The translations under genes and the position numbers were made by a program. 64,000 nt of DNA. Origin: Hymenobacter canadensis. GTDB lineage: Bacteria > Bacteroidota > Bacteroidia > Cytophagales > Hymenobacteraceae. Numbering within the stretch: the stretch's first letter is position 1; every line of letters starts with the position of its first letter. Under the pieces are notes generated by a model. That model saw only the letters and a list, made by a program, of their open reading frames with translations. It ran no database searches and had not been told where the DNA came from. Location: the NCBI RefSeq assembly GCF_027359925.1, contig NZ_CP114767.1:3894501-3958500 (forward strand). The letters run 5' to 3'. Shown piece after piece: positions 7,073-14,660 of the stretch.

Positions 7073-9523
7073 CTATCTGAACGACAACGGCACAATCAGT
7101 TTCACGCTCAGGTTGCGGCCCATGTTGAACACGCCCTGCCGGCCGGTGGCGTAGTTGATAGCCGTGTATTTCAGGCGGCTGAGGTGGTTCTGGTACGCCA
7201 CATCAAACACGTTATTCAGCGTCAGGTACACCGAAAACAGCGTTTTGTCTTTGGCATTGGTCAGGTCGGAGCCTAGGCCCAGGTTCACGAGGGTGTAGCC
7301 CGGCGTGCGGGTTTCGGTGTCGAAGGCCGAGAAGATGCGGTTCTGCTGGAAGTTGTGCTCCACGGTGCCGCGGGCGTAGAGGTTGCGCAGCCGCGAGGTG
7401 CCCACCTTGCTGAAGTTCACCCGCAGCTCCGACTGCAGCCGGTCGGCTGGAATGAAGGGCAGGTTCTGCTGGCCTTCGGGCTGGTCGAACTGCAGCGCCC
7501 GCACCATGGAGAAGCTGTTTTCGAAGTGCAGCCAGTCGAGCGGGTGGGGGTGCAGGTCGAGGCTGATTTCGCCGCCGGCCAGCCGCGCATCGCCCTGCCC
7601 GTAGCGGAACACCCGGTCGCCGTCCACCGACACCGAGTCCTGTCCGGTGGGCGTGCTCAGGGCCCGCGGGAAGATGTAGTTGCTGATCTGGTTGCGGAAC
7701 ACATCAGCCGACAAGCTCACGTGGTCCGACACGAAGCTCAGGCCGCCATCCACCTGCAGGCTGGTTTCGGCCCGCAAACCCGGCTCCCCGATTTCGTAGC
7801 GCACGGTGCCCTCGTGGATACCATTGGAGCCCAGCTCGGCAATATTGGGCGCCCGGAAGCCGCGGGCCACGTTGGCTTTCAGCAGCCACTTGTCGTTGAA
7901 ATTATAGGCCCCGCCCACGCTGCCGCTCACGTTGCGGAAGGTGCTCCGGAAGCCGGCAAACTTGGTTTCGCCCTGGCCGGCGGGCACCGGCTGCTCGTCG
8001 TCGTTGAGGTACAGCGCATCGGCCGTGATACGGCGCGCATCGTAGCGCAGGCCGCCGCTCAGGTCCAGCTTGCCGAAGCTCTTTTTGGTGACGCCGAACA
8101 GGCCGCCATCGAGCAGGCGGTAGGCCGGAATCAGGAATTCCACGCCCTTGTTCTGGTTTTCCTGCTGCATACCGCTCACGCCCACGGTGGTATTCCAGCC
8201 GTTCATTTCGGGCAGAAACCAGCGCAAGGCGTAGTCCACAGTGCGCAGCTGGAAGAACAGCGACTTCTCGTAGTAGTCGGCCGGGTTGCCGAACTCGCGG
8301 CGCAGGTTCTGCTGCCAGCCCACGTTCAGCGTGAGGCGGTGCTGGCCCAGAATGAAGTTGTTGTCGGTGCCGATGCGCAGGTGGTTGATCTGCTGGCGTG
8401 GCACGGCCAGGTTGAGGGTGCGCAGGTCGTCGTCGTCGGTAATCACGCCGGCCAATGCGTCCCCACCCAAACTCACGGTCTTCAGAAACCGGCCCGACGT
8501 GGAGTCCCGCTCGCCCTCAATCAGCCCCAGAATCTGGTTGAAGCTGCTGACGGTGAGGTGGGAGTAGCCCCAGCTTTTGTTGAGGCCCACGTAGCCGCTG
8601 CCGTTCAGCTCCCGGAAGCCGGAGTTGTACACGCGGCCGTCGAAGCGGTTTTGGTAGGCGCCGGCCACTTTGCCCGAGCCGCGCACCTGCCAGTTCAGGC
8701 CGTTGAGGTTGCCGGCGTTCCAGAGCGAGTAGCCCTGCTGGCGGTTGTTGGTCTGGTAGTTGGCCGCCACCGAGCCCACAATGCGGCCGTCCTCCACCGG
8801 GTCAGGCGCCAGAAAGTTGATGACGCCAGCCAGCCCGTCGGAGCCATACAATAAGGAGCCGGGCCCCTTGATGATTTCCACCCGGTCGATGCCGAACTCG
8901 TCGATTTCAATGCCGTGCTCGTCGCCCCACTGCTGGCCTTCCTGCTTGGCGCCGTTGTTGAGCGTGATGACGCGGTTGGCCCCCAGCCCCCGGATAATGG
9001 GCTTGCTGATGGCGGCACCGGTGGTAATCTGGCTGAGGCCGGGCGTGTGCGCAATGGCGTCCACGGCGTTGGTGGCCGAGGTCTGGCGCAGGCGCGTCTG
9101 GTCCACCACGCTGGTCGGGATGGCCGAGCGGCGCATTTCGGTGCTGGCCGAAACGCCTGTCACAATCACCTGCCCGATTTCGGTTTCGGCGGGCGTGAGG
9201 GCCACGTCGAGGGGCTGGCCGGTGCCGGTGTCCACGGTGCGCACTACCGGCGTGTAGCCCACAAAGCGCACCTGCACCAGAAACCGGCCTTTGGGCAGGT
9301 TGGCAAACCGGAAGTTGCCGGCTGCATCGGTGGACGTGGCCTGCTTAAGGTCGGAGAAGTACAGGGTGGCGCCGGGCAGGGCCTCGCCGGTGGCCGCATC
9401 GGTGATGCGGCCGGTAACGGGCGTGGCCGGGGCCACCGTGCGGGCCGGGCGGGCGGGCGGAGTTTGGGCCAGCACGCTGCCGGCACCCAGCAGACAGCCG
9501 GCCGTGAGGAAAGAACGAAGCAT
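7073..9523 (-). CDS. TonB-dependent receptor, ZnuD-like (metal uptake candidate)
   Basis: 816 residues from the ATG at 9523. The start is chosen because it opens a signal peptide (MLRSFLTAGCLLGAGSVLAQ); the upstream extension has none. Domains in order: signal peptide, CarboxypepD_reg-like domain (~residues 40-120, ITDAATGEALPGATLYF), plug (~125-240), beta-barrel to the end. The plug has NNGAKQEGQQWGDEHGIEID, a motif I associate with ZnuD-like receptors of Bacteroidota, and GSLLYGSDGLAGVINF. It would import a metal or metal chelate across the outer membrane with TonB/ExbBD energy. It is followed by a CDF gene and preceded by a terminator-like hairpin, so it may have its own promoter. The ligand is inferred. 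Confidence 0.9.
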   Translation of the reverse strand: MLRSFLTAGCLLGAGSVLAQTPPARPARTVAPATPVTGRITDAATGEALPGATLYFSDLKQATSTDAAGNFRFANLPKGRFLVQVRFVGYTPVVRTVDTGTGQPLDVALTPAETEIGQVIVTGVSASTEMRRSAIPTSVVDQTRLRQTSATNAVDAIAHTPGLSQITTGAAISKPIIRGLGANRVITLNNGAKQEGQQWGDEHGIEIDEFGIDRVEIIKGPGSLLYGSDGLAGVINFLAPDPVEDGRIVGSVAANYQTNNRQQGYSLWNAGNLNGLNWQVRGSGKVAGAYQNRFDGRVYNSGFRELNGSGYVGLNKSWGYSHLTVSSFNQILGLIEGERDSTSGRFLKTVSLGGDALAGVITDDDDLRTLNLAVPRQQINHLRIGTDNNFILGQHRLTLNVGWQQNLRREFGNPADYYEKSLFFQLRTVDYALRWFLPEMNGWNTTVGVSGMQQENQNKGVEFLIPAYRLLDGGLFGVTKKSFGKLDLSGGLRYDARRITADALYLNDDEQPVPAGQGETKFAGFRSTFRNVSGSVGGAYNFNDKWLLKANVARGFRAPNIAELGSNGIHEGTVRYEIGEPGLRAETSLQVDGGLSFVSDHVSLSADVFRNQISNYIFPRALSTPTGQDSVSVDGDRVFRYGQGDARLAGGEISLDLHPHPLDWLHFENSFSMVRALQFDQPEGQQNLPFIPADRLQSELRVNFSKVGTSRLRNLYARGTVEHNFQQNRIFSAFDTETRTPGYTLVNLGLGSDLTNAKDKTLFSVYLTLNNVFDVAYQNHLSRLKYTAINYATGRQGVFNMGRNLSVKLIVPLSFR

Positions 9524-9592
9524 ATAAACCAAAATTGAGCGCAGGCGAATGAACGGCAAACGAGCCCGCAGGATGCGTTGGCCCCAAATAAA

Positions 9593-9625
9593 AGAAGGCC
9601 CCGGCCACCGGCCGGAGCTTTCCCG
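9593..9625 (-). terminator. Probable terminator
   Basis: On the minus strand, stem CCGGCC-GGT-GGCCGG is followed by a T-rich tail (ttcttttattt). It separates the lipoprotein gene from the downstream receptor gene. Confidence 0.6.
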
Positions 9626-9889
9626 TTGTTCTCCACAACCAAACCAGGGAGAAAAGGCGCGGAGCCGTTTGCAGCCAGCCCCGCTATATTTTTTTGGGTG
9701 ATGAGGTGAATGGTGATGAGGTTGAACGTCATGCAGAGGCGCAGCCGAAGCATCTCGCCAGTACCTCACCCCCCGGCCCCCTCTCCTTCAGAGAGGGGGA
9801 GCCAGACGGGTTTTCTCAGGTGACACAGTTGTGGGGAATTAGCCCGCTGGCGAGATTCCTCGCTCTGCTCGGAGTGACGTTCTTCCTTT

Positions 9890-9935
9890 GTCACCTGTCA
9901 CCTGTCACCTGTCACCTGTCACCTCATCACCTCAT
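9890..9935. repeat. Tandem 7-bp repeat (gtcacct)
   Basis: Four to five exact head-to-tail copies of gtcacct, followed by cctcatcac variants. Complementary words (gtgatgagg) lie about 200 bp away at 9700-9724, so this is the right arm of a loose paired-repeat spacer. Confidence 0.85.
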
Positions 9936-9957
9936 CACGATTCACCTCATCCCCAAC

Positions 9958-10530
9958 TTACCGCACGGCCGTGGGGAAGGTCACTTCCACGTCGGTGTCG
10001 CCGGGGGTGGCGGAGCCGTCTTTGGTGCCGGGCTGGTGGCGCAACGTGATTTTGAGCGAGCCGGTGGTGCCGGCGGCATTGGCTGTGCCCGCTACGGCCT
10101 GGGTGGCCAGGCCAATAGGCAGGTTGTTGCGGTCCTTATCAGTGGCCGTGACGGTGAGGTTGACCCCGGAAGGCATAAATACCAGCAGGTGCTCGTCGCT
10201 TTCCTCCAGCACTTCGGCCGCGATGTTTTCGGCGGGCGTCTTGGTCTCGTCCAGCATGGCCACCGTGCCGGTGTAGGTGGTGCCGGGGGCCAGCACCAGA
10301 GTGGCCGGCGAGATAGTGGCCGCTGCGCCACCGTCGCCGTCCAAGTCGCGGTAGGTGATGGAAACCGGCGTGCCACCGCCCTGCGGCGTGAGCGTGTAGG
10401 TCAGCGTCGTGATTTGCTCGTTGTCTTCGTCGGGCGTCGGGTCATCGTCATTGTTGCTGCAGGCGCTGAACAGGGGCGCGGCCACCAGCAGGGCCAGCAA
10501 GGGCTTGGAAAGCAGGGGATTGTTCATCAT
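9958..10530 (-). CDS. Lipoprotein associated with TonB receptors
   Basis: 190 residues. The lipoprotein signal peptide runs to LFSACSNNDDDPTPDED, with the lipobox cysteine near residue 24, followed by an acidic linker. The mature part is predicted all-beta (LTYTLTPQGGG, then SITYRDLDGDGG) and ends in FPTAVR. The ATG at 10530 is immediately followed by a second Met codon, and either could be used. It lies 54 bp downstream of one TonB receptor and upstream of another, so it probably binds the same ligand at the cell surface or in the periplasm. The acidic DGDGG segment may bind a cation. I know of no functional characterisation of this family. Confidence 0.8.
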   Translation of the reverse strand: MMNNPLLSKPLLALLVAAPLFSACSNNDDDPTPDEDNEQITTLTYTLTPQGGGTPVSITYRDLDGDGGAAATISPATLVLAPGTTYTGTVAMLDETKTPAENIAAEVLEESDEHLLVFMPSGVNLTVTATDKDRNNLPIGLATQAVAGTANAAGTTGSLKITLRHQPGTKDGSATPGDTDVEVTFPTAVR

Positions 10531-10584
10531 AAAAAAAGGAGAGTGGAAAAGAAACGAGGTTGAAAAAGCATTTGGTAGCCAGCT

Positions 10585-12993
10585 TTAGCGGCCATTGAAT
10601 TCGAGCGGCACGCGCACGCGCAGTGTCACGTTGCGGCCCATTTCGTTGGTGAAGTAGCGGTAGCGGTTGAGGTAGTCGCGGTAGCGGTGGTTGAGCAGGT
10701 TACTGCCCGCCACGCTCAGGTCCAGCGGCAGGCGGCCCCAGCGCACGGTGCCACCCAGCTCCAGATTCAGCAGGCCGTAGCCGGCGGGCGGGGCCAGCAG
10801 GTCGCGGGCCTCGTAGTTGCGGGGCACGCGGGTCTGGCGCGCCACGGCCACGCCGCCCAGCTGGGCGTAAGGGCTGCGCAGGCGGCCAGCCGGGCCAGTC
10901 GCAGGCCAGTCGTAGCGCACCGATACTTCGGCGCGGTCGGCAGGCATCAGAATCTGCCACTCGTTGGCGCGCGTGTCGCGGGTGCGCACCACCGAGCCTT
11001 TCAGGTTCAGCAGCAGCTGCGGTGTAAGCAGATAGGAACTGCTCAGGTCCAGGCCCCGAAACGTGGCATCGGTTTGCAGAAACTGCCAGCTGATGTGCGC
11101 GCCCCGGATGGTCTGGACCAGCGGCAGCAGCGGCACCTGGTAGATGAAGCCCCGGATGCGGTTTTGGTACACCGTCAGCTCACTATTAAAGCGCGGGTTG
11201 TGGTGCAGCGTGGCCGTAAGGCCCACGTTGAGGGCCGTTTCGGGCGTGAGCGGGGCGTTGCCGGGCATCAGGTCATTGCCCAACTCATACATGCCGTTGT
11301 GCACCCCGTCGCTGAACCGCTCGTTGGCGGCCGGCGCGCGGCGAGTCAGGCCAGCGTTCAACCCCAGCGTGAGGTGGGCCGATGCATCGTAGGTGGCCCC
11401 CAGCGAGGCGGCGGGCGTGGTATACTGAAAGCGGCTGCGGTCCACGAAGAAGGCGCCCGTCGTGTCGCGGTCGGCGCGGCGCACGGCCAGGTCGCGGCGG
11501 TCCAGGCGCAGGCCGCCTTCCAGCAGCCAGCGGCCCTGCTGCCACTTTTCAATCAGGAAGGCGCCACCGGCCAGGTTGGTGTAGAACGGGATGAACTGCC
11601 GGCTGCCAGCGGCGTAGCGGTTGGCCTGGTACGTGCCCGACATGCCCACGCTGCCCGTAAAGCCGTGCCAGGGCCGGTGCTCCCACAGCAGCTCCCCGAT
11701 GCTGGTGCGGTTGGTGTAGCTCAGCTCCGGCTTGCCGGCGGCGGCCCGCTCGTCGTTGCGCGGGCGGGCCTTGTCGTACTCGTCACGGAAGTCGGTCTGG
11801 TGGCTGAGCGTGAGTTGCAGGCGGCCAGCGTTGCCGGTGCGCACAAAGCCGCTGAGCTTGGCCACGTCGTGGCGCACCTGCTGGTAGGCCCGGATGATGT
11901 CGTAGGAGAAGCCGGTGGTTTCCAGCGGCCGTTCCCGGCCCACGGCCAGCAGCAGGTCGGACTGGTTGCCGGCGTGGGCGGCCGGCAGAATGCCAATGCG
12001 GCTGTTGAACTGGCTGTAGAAGGCCTCCACGCTGTACCCGTCTTTTCTCCAGCCCACGGCCCCGGAAAAGTTGCCTTCCTCGAAGCCCGAATTCTTCAGG
12101 TAGTAGCCCGGCGCGCGCATGGTGCCGGCCTTGCGCAGCGTGCCCTGGGCGCGCCAGCTCAGAGCCGGTAGCTGCCGGAAGTTACCTTCCAGTGTGCCCG
12201 ACGCGGCGCCCAAGCCGTTGTTGCTCATGCCCACCAGGTTCAGCTCGCCGCCCACGCCCGCCGAGTCGCGCAGGGGCTTGGGCTCCACCAGCACCACGCC
12301 GCCAATGGCATCAGAGCCGTAGCGGACGCTGGCCGCGCCCTTCACCACCGTCAGCCGCGAAGCAATAAACGGGTCGATTTCCGGGCCGTGTTCCACGCCC
12401 CACTGTTGCCCTTCCTGACGCACGCCGTTGTTGAGCAGCGTCACGCGGTTGGAGTGCAGCCCATGAATCATGGGCTTGAAGATGCCGGGGCCGGTCTGGA
12501 TGGCCGTTACGCCGCTCACGCGCTGCAGCGCTTCGCCCAGGGCCTGGCCGCGGGTTTGCTGCAGGGCCTGGCCGGTGAGGGCCGCGGTGGTCTGGGTGGT
12601 GGGCGCGGCCAGCCGCTCGCCCCGCACCACAGCCCCGCGCAGCAGCACGGCATCGGGGTGCAGCTGCACGTCGCGCACGGCTGAGGCAGTGGTCAGGCGC
12701 AGGTCCAGCACCTCGGGCGCGTAGCCCACAAAGCTGACCTGCACGCGGTAGGAGCCGGGACAAAGCGCTAGGTGATAATGGCCGTCGATGTCGGTTTGGG
12801 TAGCCAGCTGGGTGCCCAGCACCACCAGGGTAGCGCCGGGCAGCGCCGCCCGCGACTCGTGGTCGGCCACGCGCCCGCTGACGGTCAGGGTGCACCCGGG
12901 CTGCGCGCCCGCCGGCTGCGTTGCGCCCCACAGGAGCAGCAGCCACAGCCAGCGCCACGCCGCCCCCGGCGCAGCCGGAACACGGAAAAGCAT
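10585..12993 (-). CDS. TonB-dependent receptor, ZnuD-like (metal uptake candidate)
   Basis: 802 residues from the ATG at 12993 (MLFRVPAAPGAAWRWLWLLLL). A TTG codon at 13020 would add nine residues with no benefit. After the signal peptide comes a CarboxypepD_reg-like domain (GRVADHESRAALPGATLVVLG), a plug with NNGVRQEGQQWGVEHGPEID and ASVRYGSDAIGGVVLVEP, and a long barrel ending in VRVPLEFNGR. The plug closely parallels that of the receptor at 7073-9523, so the pair are paralogues, probably for related ligands. It is preceded by the small HYC_CC_PP-like gene and followed closely by the lipoprotein gene. Metal as ligand is inferred from the EGQQWG-EH plug motif and the CDF neighbour. Confidence 0.9.
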   Translation of the reverse strand: MLFRVPAAPGAAWRWLWLLLLWGATQPAGAQPGCTLTVSGRVADHESRAALPGATLVVLGTQLATQTDIDGHYHLALCPGSYRVQVSFVGYAPEVLDLRLTTASAVRDVQLHPDAVLLRGAVVRGERLAAPTTQTTAALTGQALQQTRGQALGEALQRVSGVTAIQTGPGIFKPMIHGLHSNRVTLLNNGVRQEGQQWGVEHGPEIDPFIASRLTVVKGAASVRYGSDAIGGVVLVEPKPLRDSAGVGGELNLVGMSNNGLGAASGTLEGNFRQLPALSWRAQGTLRKAGTMRAPGYYLKNSGFEEGNFSGAVGWRKDGYSVEAFYSQFNSRIGILPAAHAGNQSDLLLAVGRERPLETTGFSYDIIRAYQQVRHDVAKLSGFVRTGNAGRLQLTLSHQTDFRDEYDKARPRNDERAAAGKPELSYTNRTSIGELLWEHRPWHGFTGSVGMSGTYQANRYAAGSRQFIPFYTNLAGGAFLIEKWQQGRWLLEGGLRLDRRDLAVRRADRDTTGAFFVDRSRFQYTTPAASLGATYDASAHLTLGLNAGLTRRAPAANERFSDGVHNGMYELGNDLMPGNAPLTPETALNVGLTATLHHNPRFNSELTVYQNRIRGFIYQVPLLPLVQTIRGAHISWQFLQTDATFRGLDLSSSYLLTPQLLLNLKGSVVRTRDTRANEWQILMPADRAEVSVRYDWPATGPAGRLRSPYAQLGGVAVARQTRVPRNYEARDLLAPPAGYGLLNLELGGTVRWGRLPLDLSVAGSNLLNHRYRDYLNRYRYFTNEMGRNVTLRVRVPLEFNGR

Positions 12994-13029
12994 AAGAAAA
13001 GGAAAGGAGCCGATGAGCAACTAAACCGG

Positions 13030-13135
13030 CCGCCTCCGTGCCTGGCCGTAAGCTGGCGGGCAGGGGAGAAGGTCTGGAAAACCAGACGCGGGGCGCTTCG
13101 GCAGGCAACGCCGAAGCCGCCAAGGCGGCCTATAA
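13030..13135 (-). other. Structured spacer with nested hairpins
   Basis: The gap between the small HYC_CC_PP-like gene and the receptor gene contains three short stems (ggtctgg/ccagac, gcttcggc/gccgaagc at 13097-13119, and gccgcc/ggcggc). There is no clear T-run, so it may attenuate or stabilise the transcript rather than end it. Confidence 0.4.
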
Positions 13136-13140
13136 CGGGT

Positions 13141-13482
13141 TTAGCTCAGGCTGGGCGGGCCGCGCAAATCTGCCGGGCGGCACAGGGCGGCCCGCCAGAC
13201 GGCTACTACCGGCGTGGCAACGCTCCGCTGATACGCCCGGAAAACCTCGGGCAGCTGCACGGCCATAGCCGGCTGAAACGGCACGTCGCAGAAATGGTCG
13301 ACGGCGCAGTGCTGGTGCCTGGCACTCAGCAGGGCCTTGTCTTTGCCGGCTCCGGGCAGCTGCGCGGGCTCCTCCGATGTGTGTTCGTGAGCGTGCAGGT
13401 TCAGCACCCACGCCTCCGGCAGCAGCACCCGCGTGAAGCAGAGCAGCAGCAGGATAGCCAGCCGGGAGCGAAGGGTTTGCAT
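13141..13482 (-). CDS. HYC_CC_PP-like small exported protein
   Basis: 113 residues from the ATG at 13482. The start opens a hydrophobic signal peptide (LAILLLLCFTRVLLPEAW) and lies about 19 bp after the predicted transcription start. The mature part is rich in His and Cys: HAHEHTSEE, RHQHCAVDHFCDVPF and LCRPADL. This pattern fits the small HYC_CC_PP proteins found beside TonB receptors in Bacteroidota. His/Cys clusters suggest metal binding in the periplasm. It is the first gene of the minus-strand metal cluster, and a 13-bp palindrome (13477-13489) overlaps its start codon. Family assignment is moderately sure; function is inferred. Confidence 0.75.
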   Translation of the reverse strand: MQTLRSRLAILLLLCFTRVLLPEAWVLNLHAHEHTSEEPAQLPGAGKDKALLSARHQHCAVDHFCDVPFQPAMAVQLPEVFRAYQRSVATPVVAVWRAALCRPADLRGPPSLS

Positions 13483-13489
13483 TATGCAA
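13477..13489. promoter_or_regulatory. Candidate operator overlapping the metal-cluster start
   Basis: TTGCATTATGCAA is a perfect six-base palindrome around a central T. It overlaps the start codon of the first metal-cluster gene and lies about 20 bp downstream of the -7 box. AT-rich palindromes of this kind are usual for Fur/Zur-type repressors. The regulator is not known. Confidence 0.45.
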
Positions 13490-13507
13490 CAATGTGTCGA
13501 ACCGCAG

Positions 13508-13515
13508 CAAATGTA
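13508..13515 (-). promoter_or_regulatory. Bacteroidota -7 promoter element
   Basis: TACATTTG on the minus strand matches TAnnTTTG and sits 26 bp upstream of the ATG at 13482. No TTG is found at the ideal 19-21 bp upstream distance, so only the -7 element is supported. Confidence 0.6.
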
Positions 13516-13660
13516 CACGGAAATTTCAATTCCGACTCGCAGTATCCGGAATGCGCAGTAGGGGCTGGTTGGTAGTTCACGAAAGCATAACTGCATGAAA
13601 ACGTGTGGGCAATATGCCCATCCGACCTTTGTGGCAGGATTTTTACTAGTCTCTACTCCA

Positions 13661-13762
13661 ATGAAAAAGCTAACTGCCCGCCTGATTATCCGCGTTGCCA
13701 AGGTGCTGCGCCCTGCGCTGCTGCAACCCCTCGCTCCGGCTGCCGAGGCCCTGTTTGTATGA
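13661..13762 (+). CDS. 33-residue basic amphipathic peptide (candidate)
   Basis: A short frame, ATG to TGA, encoding MKKLTARLIIRVAKVLRPAL and 13 further residues ending EALFV. It has five basic residues spaced every 3-4 positions among Leu/Ile/Val, so the first ~22 residues form a cationic amphipathic helix. An acidic residue is found only near the C-terminus. It lies in the divergent spacer opposite the metal cluster. Such peptides may be membrane-active toxins, small regulators, or chance frames; no family is recognised and no antitoxin is obvious. The next 295 bp hold no gene. Confidence 0.4.
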   Translation: MKKLTARLIIRVAKVLRPALLQPLAPAAEALFV

Positions 13763-14057
13763 GGAAAACATCCTTCAACTACCGGCCGGGCCGGCTGGGC
13801 TACCGCCGGCCTGCTACCATTTTCCGGGTTTCTGCCGCAGCGCCCGAACACACCCTGAGCATGCCGGCCGCAGGCCCGGCAGCGCCTGCAAATGCGCCAC
13901 TGCCGCGGTGGGCAATAGCCGCCTGATTTCTCCGTCGGCGAAAAGCAACCGTTCGTCCGGATACCAGCCGGAACAGCCGAAAACCCCAGCGCCGCGCCGG
14001 GTCGGACTCTACTTTCGTACCATCCGCAGCTGCTAGGTTAGAGCCGCCCGGACGGCT

Positions 14058-14531
14058 ATGTTGCATCTCCACGATTCATTAATCCTTCAATTACAGCCCG
14101 AATTGAAGCTATTGCGCTGGCAGTGGCGGGGCCCCATGCAGCTGCCGGCCTTCCAGCTGGCCTTCAACCAGCTGCTCAACCACACCGCCCGCTACGGCAT
14201 CACACACATGCTGGCCGACACCAGCACCATGCCGCCGGTGGGCCCCCGCGAGCAAGCGTGGCTGAGCGAAGAATGGCTGCCCCGCTCGCGCATCATGCAG
14301 CTGCAGCATCTGGCGCTGGTGCTGCCGGGCAGCCTGCACAACCAGCTGGTGGTGGAGAATGTGGTGAACGACGGCCGCTTCTACCTCGATGTGCAGGTGC
14401 ATTTCTTTTCCGATGATTATTCGGCCCTGGATTGGCTGGCCAACGGCGAAGCCGTAGTGGCCGCTATGGAGCAGGAATGGCACAACGGCCGCGCCAGAAG
14501 TCAGTCGAAAGTGCAGTTTATAGGACGCTGA
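14058..14531 (+). CDS. Hypothetical protein, possibly STAS/SpoIIAA-like
   Basis: 157 residues starting MLHLHDSLILQLQPELKLLRWQWRG. The order of strand, helix (FQLAFNQLLNHTARYG), strand (ITHMLADTSTM), helix and strand (LQHLALVLPG), then FYLDVQVHFFSDDYSALDWL, is like the SpoIIAA/STAS-type fold seen in many Bacteroidota single-domain proteins. It is soluble and cytosolic. A TACTTTCG box near 14010 could be a weak promoter. It stands alone between long spacers. The fold suggestion is inference; function is unknown. Confidence 0.7.
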   Translation: MLHLHDSLILQLQPELKLLRWQWRGPMQLPAFQLAFNQLLNHTARYGITHMLADTSTMPPVGPREQAWLSEEWLPRSRIMQLQHLALVLPGSLHNQLVVENVVNDGRFYLDVQVHFFSDDYSALDWLANGEAVVAAMEQEWHNGRARSQSKVQFIGR

Positions 14532-14660
14532 ACGCTGTCAGGATGACAGCGCCCGGCAGGGTGGAATAGGATTTGAACCGCACCGGTCAACGACGCCAGC
14601 GCCCTGGGTGACTGGCAGATCGTCCGGTTTTTACTTGTTCACCTCCATTTTTCACGCGCC

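Larger units (their letters stand above)
9524..9957. other. 434-bp non-coding spacer with nested repeats
   Basis: No gene is seen. From the minus-strand viewpoint it holds a terminator-like hairpin (9593-9625), a possible promoter 20-40 bp ahead of the receptor ATG, and a nested palindromic element. The element comprises gtgatgagg-type words at 9700-9724, a gtcatgcagaggcgcagcc arm at about 9729 with a partly complementary arm at about 9849, a gaga-type hairpin at 9769-9810, and tandem gtcacct copies at 9890-9932. Confidence 0.7.

Noticed and set aside
14555..14640. A possible minus-strand tRNA: the T-loop-like ggttcaaatcc with a downstream attccacc
   Set aside because: The T-stem would have only two pairs, no matching acceptor arm or anticodon arm is found, and there is no CCA. 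It is at best a chance match or an old remnant.
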